Part shown: positions 54,396-64,000 of the stretch, piece by piece
How the letters are laid out: each line of letters opens with the position of its first letter
Position numbering within the stretch: position 1 is the stretch's first letter
DNA from: Dolomedes plantarius
Taxonomy: Eukaryota > Arthropoda > Arachnida > Araneae > Dolomedidae
DNA: 64,000 nt
Reading direction: 5' to 3'
NCBI GenBank assembly: GCA_907164885.2
Contig: OU015493.1
Location: 117,613,693 to 117,677,692 of the forward strand
Notes under the pieces: model-generated
Databases searched by the model: none
What the model saw: the letters and a program-made list of their open reading frames with translations, nothing else
Told to the model about the DNA's origin: nothing
Translations under genes and position numbers: made by a program

Positions 54396-55426
54396 AAATC
54401 GAATAACTATCGAAATAACTATCAGTGTGCAAAACTTTTTCCGGTAACTTTTTATCGCTATCGATGTGTAAAACTTTATCCGAGTCTCTACTTTCACCGT
54501 TTTTCTGAGCCTGGCGTGAGAGAGCGGAGATTTTTTAATATTACCAATCCCAGTGATGTTTCACTTTAATTCATTTACTTCCAGTCAACTGCTTCCAGTT
54601 TATATTTTAAGAACAGGGCGTAGATAATCGAAGTTGCTTGCTGGTGTAGTGTTTACTTACTGCAAAGTTTGTGTAACATAAAATATTTAAAGGTCAGATG
54701 CCTAGTTGGGTTTTATTGGAAGTCATCATAATAATTCCAGTTTATATTGCTAGAGAAATAGATTTTAAATTCTGAAACGAGATAACACGATTCGAAGGAT
54801 GAAAGCAGGGTATGTACTTTGAACCCTGGGTCCTTTCTAGTGTCCTTCTAACAAAATAGTAGGATTAGAGAGATAAGGGCAAATGGTTAGGTAATATTTT
54901 GACCGCTCTGCAGTCCTTTGAACCTCCTGCAATATTCTTTCACACCACATTGTTATATCCAATGTAGCCTTGCATGTAGATCGTCAAACCTAGTTTCCTC
55001 CAGAAGAAAAACTACAGGCATACAAGAACAGTCGTCTGAGATCGTAGGTTTTAGTACGTTGTTAAGCAGTTTGTATAGGTATTCTATTATGAAAACTAAA
55101 ACTTCGAAATTTCTTTAATTCATATTAGTTCAGTATTATTCTCGATTGAAGCATCTGCCCAGGTAGTACCTAACGATTCCTTAATTCAATTCAGTGGATG
55201 ATTTTTTCAAACTCTCAGAATATATCGATCTATTTTATTCTATCTAGGAAAATTCACAAAAAAAATGTGCATGAAAGATCTTATGAGAGACCTCAGTTTA
55301 ACATAAGTGTGAAGTTACCTAGGTTGTGACTAGAAGGTTTTAGCATAGCAACTGCATGAGGACAATTCTTTTTCCTATTTCATTCTTGATTACTAATATA
55401 TACATATATATTTTATCTTTTTACAG

Positions 55427-55479
55427 GAGTAGAGGTGTATGCAGAAATAAAAGTATGCTATTCAAAAGGGAATGATAAG
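55427..55479 (+). CDS. Secreted cysteine-containing protein, exon 2
   Basis: 53 bp between ttttatctttttacag and AAG|GTAACA. Joined to the phase-1 end of exon 1 it encodes 18 codons without stop (residues 59-76, with Cys 69) and ends in phase 0. In the other frames it contains TAG or TAA, so the open frame is informative. Confidence 0.65.
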
Positions 55480-55957
55480 GTAACAGCGTCATCATTTTAC
55501 GGGAATCTCTGTCTAGATATGTAGAATATTTTTGTTTTTGCTTCTCAGGAACTTTACTTTTATTACCGCTGACTGTCTTCGGCGGTGAAACTCTAGTACT
55601 TTTTGAAAAAAATGCAGAATTTACATATATTTTTAAAAAAATTACACTTTATACATCAAGCTTGTTTTTCAGCATAGAAAGATTCAATACAAATTACTAA
55701 ACTATAGTTTTAAAAAAGTCTTATAGACGAAATGTTACAATCCTAACATGTGTGGGAAAAAGTTTGTTTTCTTTCATTTTTATAGGAAATATATTCATAA
55801 AAGAATTGTGTTTTTCTTTGTTGATTAGTAATGTATATCAGGGCAAGTATGTAAATATTCAAAATTTACCATATTTGAAGTCCCAGAGTCTGTCTTTATT
55901 ATAGAAAGATTATGTTTCCTTGGTGTAATTTTTTATGTAGATTATTCCTTTTCACTA

Positions 55958-57327
55958 CCGTCCATTGGGGTAACTTTGGCCCTTGCGGGTAACTTTGGCC
56001 CAACAAAGGAAAAAAGATTGTATATGCTGTATCTAGACAAAGGAGAGTGATTATCACTTATTTATTGCAAGGATCAATAAGTGGCAGTACTACCTTGACT
56101 TTCTCATAGTTTTGCCTTTTAGTTCCTCACTTTACCACAATTACAGTGCTGCTCCACTTTGGTATCAGTAAAACGTATATTGCTGTTGTCTTCCAACTTT
56201 TCCTTGTAAATGTGATAGAACACGTGATTCAGAGCAGGTAAGCCAATTGCCTCAGTTTATTATTAATTGTTTCAACTATTTTCACTGTCGTTATCTTGAT
56301 TTATTTTGTGGTTTGCCAACTAATGAATATTTACTACATTAGGCAAACTTTGTCCCAGTCGTGGTGTAACTTTGGCCCAACATGGCAGTTGGGACAAAGT
56401 TACTCCAACTACTCCTTCTACTTTTAAAAAGGGTCCAGTTTCAAAGAGGCTAAAACGGCCATGCTCCAGCTCATCAGAAATTAATTAAAAAAACATTACA
56501 AACAAGCAAGTAAATCTCAAACACAGGCGGACTCTGAATTTGTACATGTATGCTCTGAACTTGTACATGTAGGCTGTAGATGATTTTGTTATTGGGAAGT
56601 ACGATGGTGTTTAATATCCTGAAAAGATTTTAAGTTTAACAGATATCGGACCGATTGTGGAATGTATGGAAATAAAACTCAAATTTGGCGTTGGCCATAA
56701 AAACAAAACTGCATAAATTATGAGGGGGAAGAAGTGTGCGGGAAAATCAATCCTCCGAAAATCGAGTCAAAGAGGAATTAGTTTATTGTTCCAGAATTGG
56801 ATTATCTTTCTTCTCCATAGTTTGTACTATCAATTCATCAAAACATATAAGACTGTTCAATTACTGTTTTACTATTTATTTATTATTATTTTCCTTTCTT
56901 TGAAAATTCCACTTGTAATTTAAAAATAAATCAATTTTTCATAGAAAAAATTTTGATTTATTAATTTTTTTCCAAATTAAGCTTGAGATTAACTCGGATT
57001 AGGTAAGATATTATTGATATGTAATTTTTCAATACTTGTACATGGTCTAACTTTGGCCTAAGCTATCTCAACAATTTAAATGTTTGGTTTTCAAGAGCTG
57101 GGCCAAAGTTGCCCCAGTTCAAGGTAACATTAGCCCAAAAATTTGAAAAAATTAAAAAATTGTTTAAAGTTTGTATGTATACTTTAACAATGGCTTATAT
57201 TACAGTTAAATATGTTTAAAATAATATAAACTACTTACCATATCAAATTTTAATTGGCTTACAACTATTGTTTGTTTTTCCTGTGAAATAAACATGAAAA
57301 ATGGGACAAAGTTACCCCAGTTAACGG
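55958..57327. mobile_element. Non-autonomous TIR element with repeated TAACTTTGGCCC motifs
   Basis: Ends CCGTCCATTGGGGTAACTTT and its near-complement (gacaaagttaccccagttaacgg). TA flanks at 55956-55957 and 57328-57329 suggest the Tc1/mariner/pogo group. The motif taactttggccc or its complement recurs inside at about 55987, 56372, 56395, 57050, 57103 and 57125. No transposase seen. Confidence 0.72.
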
Positions 57328-58647
57328 TATGCATTATTTAGGAATATGGATTGGAGTTATCCTATATAAAGGTTTGAACGTAGTATTTATTTTATCAGTT
57401 TTGTATAATCAGTCATTAATTTGATTTATGTGAGAGAAAATGATATGAACAATTAATGTTTCATTTATTACAAACAGTAGCTTAGTATAATTTTCTTAAC
57501 ATTTTTTTAAAACTTTATTTGATTAAGTTTTAATGGCTGACGTTAATTGCTGTTTGATTTACTTTGCATTTTAAGTGTTTAATTTCCGAGTTCAGTTTTC
57601 GTTAAATATGAACTAAATTCTACATGATACGTATTCGATTGCAAAAGCAAAAAAATGTTGTTATTCGGAGGTAGCCCAAAGCGGAAGTAATCGAAGCGGT
57701 GGAAGGTCAGAGGCCAAAAGAAAAATCTGATATCTATGGAGAGAAAAAAAAACTTTATGCTAACGAAATCCAATACCAATTTTTATACACGTGGGGAGTC
57801 TGAACTAAGAATATGACGTTTTATCGTTGCTATTTCTAAAGACACTAAACTTTTGAAACAGTGCATGAAGCCAGCTGCAGAAATGTAGCTAAATAAGTAC
57901 ACAATTGAAAGTATGGTGAGGAAAAATTGAAGAATTTTGCTTTAGAAAATAAATATTTAGAATGGAAGGCTGAGACAAACTGCAAGGGAAGTGTTTAAAT
58001 GGATATAGGTGTAGGTAGACTAAACATTAAAAAAATTAACTAACAAAAGTATTTAAAAAAATTAAGTTAAGAAATAAAAGAATTAAAGATTAATAAAATT
58101 TAGATATTTATACATATATTAAATATAAACTAAAAAATTAATGAATAAAAATACCACTAACTTATTATATATAAGAAAATTACAATTAACTTTGCAATAA
58201 GTAAATATTCATTTAGGTTTTTACGCTAAAGAAAATTGCATTTGCTTATCGAGAAAAGTTAACGCATTCTATGACTTGCTCTATAAGACTTGTAGGGTAG
58301 GATTTTGATTGTAATCGTTTAACCACGTTTTGTAGATTCTTTACTTTATTATTCAAGAGGAATAACCTATTAATTATGATAATTAAGATTATGATTTCTA
58401 ATTAATTATTTTTAAGAAATACTATTGTAGAAATGAAATTTATTGATATTAATGTTGTTTTCTTTCCTTTAGTCAGTGACGAGGTTATGCGAATTTAATT
58501 ATTTATAATAATATCATCTATATATCTATATGGATTGACAACTTTTCGAAGAAATTTTTTATCAAAGTAGAGTAAAGTAATATTGGCCCGTCAGAGTATT
58601 TGAGCAGTTACTTCTTAAGGTACTACTTGAAACTAACTAACTAAATA

Positions 58648-59707
58648 CAGTGGAATCTCGATCGATCGTTCCCCGAACGATCGTTTTCCCGTATGCATCG
58701 TTTATTTTATCCAGTCCCGAATAAATTCCATAGAAAACAAGCAAAAAGAGACCGCATGGATCGTTCCTCGATCCATCGTTTTCCCGCAATATTCGTTCAG
58801 AATATCGCAGCTTTACATTAATTTACCGGATCGATCGTTTTTTTCATAATAACTGAACCTGAAATATAAATGTCTGGATTGAGTTAGAATGACGCTCTAA
58901 TTAAACAATGAGCAGAACATTTGAGATGCACTGTCTCGTATTTTTGTTCTGTCCTGTTTAGCCTGGTTTTGCATAATCGTACCACTCCCATTATTTGTTC
59001 GTCGTTGGTGTTCCTTAATTTTTTAGCCCCTGAAGTACCCTATTTTCGGAAACTCATTCCAAATTCTCCGCCTATTCAACATTTCTGTTCTTATCGGCAA
59101 TGGCTCACAGTCAGCCGACCTGAGCAGTTCCTGATGTCCTCTGGCTTTTGTCTTGGCCTTGGGATGGAGGCGCCCTGGTGTTTAGTCTAGGGTGTGAAAA
59201 GTTTTTGATTGCTGCAATTCTACACTGGCCTATGAGGGTTTCACCCGGAAGCAGAACTTCCTGGTGGTCTTATGTCGGACCCCATCCAGTGCAATGGAAT
59301 GGTTCAAGTTACAAAGCACTCACGGCTGTCGTTTCTTTATACTCTCACACAATAACCGATACCGAAAGGAAGGCAATTTGCAACACAGAAAAAATATTGC
59401 TTACTTGTGGAAAGAAAACCGCCAAAAAACAAACGAAGATTAAATACTTTTATTTGAATTAAAATTCCTATGTACCTACGTGTAATTCTTTATTATTATT
59501 ATTAACTTAGATTTCAGTAAAACTAAGTAATTTTATCTTCAATTACACCACAGGTAGGTATGCATTTATGTATGTGAGTAAATATATTTTAGGGATATCA
59601 AACTTTAAGGAATGTTAATACTTTTTGTATGTTCCCGCATCTATCGTTTTCCCGCATTCATCGTTTAGTTCAGTAAGTCTCTTCGAAAACGATAGATCGA
59701 GATTCCA

Positions 59708-59710
<3 letters not shown>
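58648..59710. mobile_element. pogo/Tigger-like element
   Basis: CAGTGGAATCTCGATC at the left and GATCGAGATTCCACTG at the right, flanked by TA (58646-58647 and 59711-59712). CAGTGGAA.CTCG ends are characteristic of pogo/Tigger elements. ATCGTTTTCCCG recurs at about 58680, 58777 and 59645. The ORFs at 58921-59190 and 59148-59462 have no recognisable transposase motif. 1,063 bp, probably non-autonomous. Confidence 0.8.

Positions 59711-59746
<36 letters not shown>
59711..59746. repeat. (TA)n microsatellite between two TA-target transposons
   Basis: 36 bp of TA with the pogo-like element ending at its left edge and the Tc1 element starting at its right edge. Confidence 0.95.
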
Positions 59747-59749
<3 letters not shown>

Positions 59750-61161
59750 TCTGTCACAAAAAAATATATGCACCCAGAAGGAAACGAGCTACTGTCTCGA
59801 AACTTAACATGTATGTATTGTATGAGGAGATAAGCAAATGATTACAAATTCAGAAGAGTAGACCGTTTTATTAAGAAGATATGGCATGAAAGGGGTTACA
59901 AATCAGTAAGTAGTAAAACTACCTCTGGCAGCTATACAAGCCGAAACATGGCATGACATCGAATCAGTGAGGTCACCTATGACCTCCTGCCGAAGATCAT
60001 GCCATAATCTTTGCAACTGGGCAGTCAATTCACCTGTATTCGGGGACGGCTGCAGTTGCCTTCCAAGCACGTCCCAGACGTGCTCTATTGGCGAGAGGTC
60101 TGGTGACCTGGAAGGCCATGGGAGTACGTCATATCTTTCAAGACATTGTTGGGAGAGTAGCGCAGTATGTGGACGAGTGTTGTGTTGCTGATAAATGGCA
60201 CCTGGGTGACTGTATATCATAGGCAGTACAACTGGGGTTAAAATCTCGTCCACGTAACTGCGTGCCGTCAAAGTGCGTTGAAGAAAGACTAGAGGTGATC
60301 GTGTGTCCCAACAAATCACTCCCCACACTGTCACACCTTGTGTAATCCCCGTATGCCTCTAGACAACAAATGCCTGATCGGACGGGTGGCCTGGCCGCCT
60401 CCACACGCGTATGCGCTGTTCATCAGTATTGAGACTGAATCGAGATTCATCGCTGAAGATCCCACGCCTCAGTCCGTCACACTCCAGCTTGCCCGAGGTC
60501 GGCAAAAATTCAATCGACACTGCCTATGATGTGGGGTCAGTGGTAGGCGTCTTTATGGACCTCGGCTCCTTATACCTGCGTCGGCCAGTCGTCTCCGAGT
60601 GGTTTCCCTTGATACCACCGGATGTCTGGAAGGTTTTGAATGGGGTCGAACCGATTCTAGCAACGTTGTTGGTTCGGACGTGGCCGCTCTTATGATCGCT
60701 CGATCCTCGTGTTCCTAGGACACTCTGACCCTCCGCGACGGTAGACTATCCCTTCGGTGATCCATTTTTGCCAACACCGAGCAACTACCATATCGCTCCG
60801 ACCGAGGTGGCTGCCGATACGCCTGTTCGACCAACCTGCTTCTCTGAGGCCTACTATACGCCCCCTCTCAAAGTCCGACAATTATTCGTACTGTCGCCGA
60901 TTACGTCTCAGAGGCATCTCGAATCACAATACCGTCCATCCAAGTCGGCAGATTTGTTTGAATAACCCTATGGCACGAGCAATCATGGTTTTGAATTCTC
61001 CCAGCTGCGCATCTCATATGCGCATAGCGCGCTTACCCTTGTCTCAGTGGCGTCGAAATGTTAATCATTTGCATATCTCTTACCAGACTATATTTCTGCC
61101 AAGTTTCGTGATAGTAGCTCAATTTCTTCTGGGTGCCTATATTTTTTTCTGACAGATTGTT
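59747..61161 (-). mobile_element. Tc1-like DNA transposon, copy 2
   Basis: Full length, about 1,415 bp, inverted relative to copy 1 at the left window edge. Left TIR starts CACTCTGTCAC; right TIR ends CTGACAGATTGTT; both continue with the tgcacccagaag and gagctact..c.cgaaac blocks. TA on both sides. Confidence 0.9.
59903..60881 (-). pseudogene. Tc1-family transposase, broken
   Basis: Minus strand. Starts MSDFERGRIVGLREAGWSNR (60881) with the helix-turn-helix domain. Relative to copy 1 about 10 bp are missing near 60710, shifting the frame; a TAG replaces Glu near 60361; the last 143 codons (60334-59903) are open and hold GVICWD, QQHNTRPHT and SPDLSPIEHVWD. In QQHNTRPHT the second catalytic Asp of copy 1 (QQDNTRPHT) is His, so catalysis would fail even if the frame were intact. 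Confidence 0.88.
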
Positions 61162-62175
61162 TATATATTATAATCTTGTAAAAGTTATACTGGTAAGTGA
61201 CCAAGTTCAGAGGTTTATTAAATTCTGGGATTTTTAGGGTCAGACTTATGTATGTGTTATAAGATTTGTATAATGAAGAAATGACACTTGTTAGGTCTTT
61301 TATGATTATATTATAATAAAAATCCTTAAAATGGTAAAAATTAGTTTTCCTATTAGTCAGATTTTATTTTTATTTATCAAATCCTAACCATTTTTATGAT
61401 ACAGTTTGAGTTTTTTTTTCATTTCGTAATAAATTAATTTCAGAGTATTAAGTAGTTTTTTGCTTACTACAGCTGTATACGTAATAATCTCACAAATTAC
61501 TGTTCTAAGGGATAGAGCAGTTTTGTGAAACTTAGAATTTAATAACATGTTAGAAAGTTTAAAATGTATTACATTTAATTTAAGAAGTTTGTATTACCTT
61601 TTTGATTATAATATTTGAGATTAGGTTACTGTGTTGAATATTTCGTTTGCTGTTAATGGCTTGAATATTTGTTAAGTTGGGGAGCATATGTTTTAGTGGT
61701 AACTGGGAAATTCTATGGCGCTTACTTAGCTGCAACTTCTTTAGATCCCGTTATACTTCAGCAGCTGGCTTTGAGTACTGTAGTTTTCAGTTGTTTAATC
61801 GCCAAGAGTAGCAACGATAGAGTGTTTCAGTCTCAATTTGGATTCTCCTTCCGTAATCAATTTGGTGAGGAGTTTCCCTTTAAACTCTTTTCACTGCTTT
61901 CTTTATATTTTAATTAGTGTAGAGTCTAGCCAGAGATTTTACTTGTACACTTCGGGATTAGAGCGCTTGGGTTCCAATCCTTCATGTAGTCACTAATGAA
62001 GATGGTATATAAGCAAATTGTTACTAATCTACAGTGTCTAGAATATTTGCTACTGATTCAGTATCATATCCTCATGAATTTAGGTCTAGATGCCTTTGCT
62101 CGAATTGAGACCATTAGTTTATTAGTTTTTTTCTTCTTTTGAATTTCATTGGTATTTAACGCTGTTATATCACTT

Positions 62176-62179
<4 letters not shown>

Positions 62180-62255
<76 letters not shown>
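62180..62255. repeat. (TA)n microsatellite
   Basis: About 76 bp, ending at the left tip of the next element. Confidence 0.95.
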
Positions 62256-62258
<3 letters not shown>

Positions 62259-62884
62259 GGTGTCCAGCGAAAAAGTACCTGATTTCAAATTGAAAAATCT
62301 CGAGAGCAAAGATCTGTAGAAGAATGCAATAAACGGTATTTTTATCGTGAAAGCTGTAAGAATTTTAAGCACTAATTTTCGAAATAGTTACAAAAGCTGC
62401 TAACAGATGGAGCTGTACAACTCGTATCAGCATGTTTATTTAAACTTGTAGTCTTTGCAATCACTACATCACAATCTTTTCAAAATGCTCACCATTCGCT
62501 CTATGGAGGTGGCGCAATAAAATTTGCCATCATACCCTGTAGTTTCTCAACAAAAATTGATTCAGCTGCCACATAGATCGCCGATTGAAGCTCGCCCAGC
62601 GTGATGGGATGGTTCCTGTAGACAGTATCTTTTAATGTGCCCCACAAAAAATAGTCACAAGGACTCACGTCCGGGGAATATGGAGTTCAATCCATGCCTG
62701 CGGCTCAATTGCTAAAAGCTGCTAACAGCGCCTCTGTTAGCAGCTTTTGTAACTATTTCGAAAATTAGTGTATAAAATTCTTACAGCTTTCACGATAAAC
62801 ATACCGTTTGTAGCATTCTTCTACGAATCTTTGTTTTCGAGATTTTTCAATTTGAAATCAGGTACTTCTTCGCTGGACACCCTG
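62256..62884. mobile_element. Mariner-related deletion derivative with 151 bp TIRs
   Basis: Left TIR 62256-62406 and right TIR 62734-62884 are inverted copies (tip CAGGGTGTCCAGCGAA), with TA at 62254-62255 and 62885-62886. The 330 bp between them encodes, on the minus strand, PYSPDVSPCDYFLWGTLKD and ELQSAIYVAAESIF, the C-terminal catalytic block of a mariner/Tc-type transposase, ending at a stop near 62510. The rest of the transposase is missing, so it is non-autonomous. Confidence 0.85.
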
Positions 62885-62886
62885 TA

Positions 62887-63505
62887 TATATTCTACATGT
62901 CCACCCCTCTAAACGTCCATATTTTTTTCAGAACTCATTAAAGACTCCATAGCACCAATGCTAAGGAAGAAAGCTCTTTTAGACGGCCACCCCTCAAAAC
63001 GGACACTTTTTTACCGAACTATTAGTGGCCGCCGTAGAAAAGTTTCACTATATATATATTCTGATTTTTTTAAATGTTTAATTTTTACCTACATGAAATA
63101 CAAATATATATATATTAATTTTTTAGTATTAAGTTTTAGTCACATGGTATTTGGCAAAAACAAGTGTACAAGATAATCAAGACATTTCTTTATTGTTTTT
63201 GTAGAAAGTAAATTTATAATCAAAATCTATTACAGTTCATTAATTTTTAAAGTAATTTATCAAAATTCACTTATTTCTTTTTCCTATTTTTTTTAACATT
63301 TTCCTGTTTAAAAAAAAAAGAAATTGACTCTTTCAAAAAATTTTCATTGGGTTGAGTGATTATTTATTTAAAGAAAGTGGGTCACAGTCGAAAAAAAATT
63401 TCGCACCACTGCATTAGTGGTTAAAAATAAGTATTGCTTAATTGTCCGCTGCTCTAGTGTTAATTTATCCGGGACTGATTCTGTTTCTGTTTTCTCTTTA
63501 TATAG
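62887..63505. other. End of intron 2, no gene recognised
   Basis: Two similar blocks, ccacccctctaaacgtcca (62900) and ccacccctcaaaacggaca (62988), hint at a repeat relic. The rest is AT-rich. Confidence 0.5.
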
Positions 63506-63613
63506 GATGTTGAGGTATTAGTTACTTTCATAAAACAAATGGGGTATACTCCTACTGTAAAGACTTTCGACGAACTGGTTGACTATTTCTGTCCCTTTGA
63601 AAATCAAAAGAAG
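63506..63613 (+). CDS. Secreted cysteine-containing protein, exon 3
   Basis: 108 bp between tttctctttatatag and AAG|GTACGA. In phase 0 from exon 2 it encodes 36 codons without stop (residues 77-112), including Cys 105 in DYFCPF. Exon length is a multiple of three. Confidence 0.68.
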
Positions 63614-63832
63614 GTACGATTATTTTTTTATAATATTTCCGCGAATTTCAATTTTATTTTAAGCAAACACCTCTTCATTCTTTAAAATAAAATCTCCTTA
63701 ACATTATTTTTAACTTTTCAACTTTAATTTTCATGGATGAACTAACTGCTTGTTTTGTATTTTGATTCTATTTCGATTTTAAAAAAAAATTAAGTCATTT
63801 CTTTTCGTAACGAATTTTTTCTTTTTGAACAG

Positions 63833-63973
63833 CTGTTAATAAAAGTGAATTACAGCAGAAAAAAAGAACATTACTATGAAATATCCGAACCTGAAATTTC
63901 ATGCGTTCTTTTTTTTCTTTTTTTTTTTGGGGGGGGGAGGGGTGTTTATGCCCCTGGCTGGATTGTATTAGGC
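63833..63973 (+). CDS. Secreted cysteine-containing protein, exon 4 (end uncertain)
   Basis: Begins after ttttttctttttgaacag, in phase 0, and encodes LLIKVNYSRKKEHYYEISEP and further residues to Cys 136. The frame stays open to a TGA at 63974-63976, but from about 63908 it passes through T and G runs that look non-coding, so the true exon probably ends near 63905 or continues by another splice outside what I can resolve. Confidence 0.55.
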
Positions 63974-64000
63974 TGAGGGGTGTTGTAGCGGTTTATAAAG

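Larger units (their letters stand above)
51602..55426 (+). other. Intron 1 of the secreted-protein gene
   Basis: 3.8 kb from GTGAGA to a pyrimidine-rich acceptor (ttttatctttttacag). It holds a mariner relic (51709-52432) and two hairpins (53413-53433 and 54356-54395); I see no further exon. Confidence 0.65.
55480..63505 (+). other. Intron 2 of the secreted-protein gene
   Basis: 8.0 kb, filled with four TIR elements (55958, 58648, 59747, 62256) and two (TA)n tracts. Stretches 57330-58645 and 61165-62179 hold nothing recognisable. The plus-strand ORF 61669-61917 has no family motif. Confidence 0.6.

Noticed and set aside
60411..61152. Plus-strand ORFs of 94 and 131 codons
   Set aside because: Antisense of Tc1 copy 2 and its TIR.
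61669..61917. 82-codon ORF with a hydrophobic start, considered as an extra exon or small membrane protein
   Set aside because: No splice sites fitting the phase of the neighbouring exons and no family motif; likely chance in intron 2.

Overview
This is a 64 kb stretch of AT-rich animal nuclear DNA. Long (TA)n tracts, spliceosomal introns, and Ty3/gypsy, Tc1/mariner, pogo, piggyBac, hAT and P-like elements indicate an arthropod; the style of the gypsy polyproteins and repeat proteins suggests a chelicerate, probably a spider (inference from memory of protein families, not searched). I see no rRNA, canonical tRNA gene, CRISPR array or bacterial-type operon. Almost all coding potential belongs to transposable elements, most of them broken.

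Layout. 1-1122: right part of a Tc1 element. 2923-9930: a complete Ty3/gypsy element on the minus strand (gypsy-1) with apparently identical 709 bp LTRs, inserted into a (TA)n tract; gag and pol share one frame and are separated by a single UGA followed by CAAUUA. 11.0-17.2 kb: a small TIR repeat, a broken repeat-family ORF, a decayed 3.5 kb piggyBac element carrying a hAT MITE, and a LINE fragment. 17.2-29.7 kb: repeat-rich non-coding DNA with a large foldback, a P-element-like transposase remnant, an inverted duplication of a gene fragment, a second hAT MITE, a possible solo LTR and a ~0.65 kb tandem repeat.

29,705-41,052: a three-level nest. A second gypsy element (gypsy-2, plus strand, several frame breaks, LTRs with a tRNA-like module) has a 5.6 kb hAT element inserted in its right LTR (8 bp target duplication), and the hAT element holds a TTAA-flanked tandem-dimer element. 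Just before its right LTR gypsy-2 also carries a 154 bp copy of part of the hAT transposase next to a cluster of hairpins. 41,430-45,563: a DNA transposon with nearly 600 bp terminal inverted repeats and a protein ending in a CXC-type cysteine-rich module; I cannot assign it to a superfamily. 46-51 kb: LTR, SINE and Tc1 relics.

51,427 to the right edge: the only convincing host gene, plus strand, encoding a small secreted cysteine-containing protein. Four exons join in phase across introns of about 3.8, 8.0 and 0.2 kb; the first two introns are filled with mariner, pogo, Tc1 and related TIR elements.

The strongest leads are the gypsy-1 stop-readthrough site, the long-TIR CXC transposon, the tRNA-like module in the gypsy-2 LTR, the captured hAT fragment, and the secreted-protein gene.
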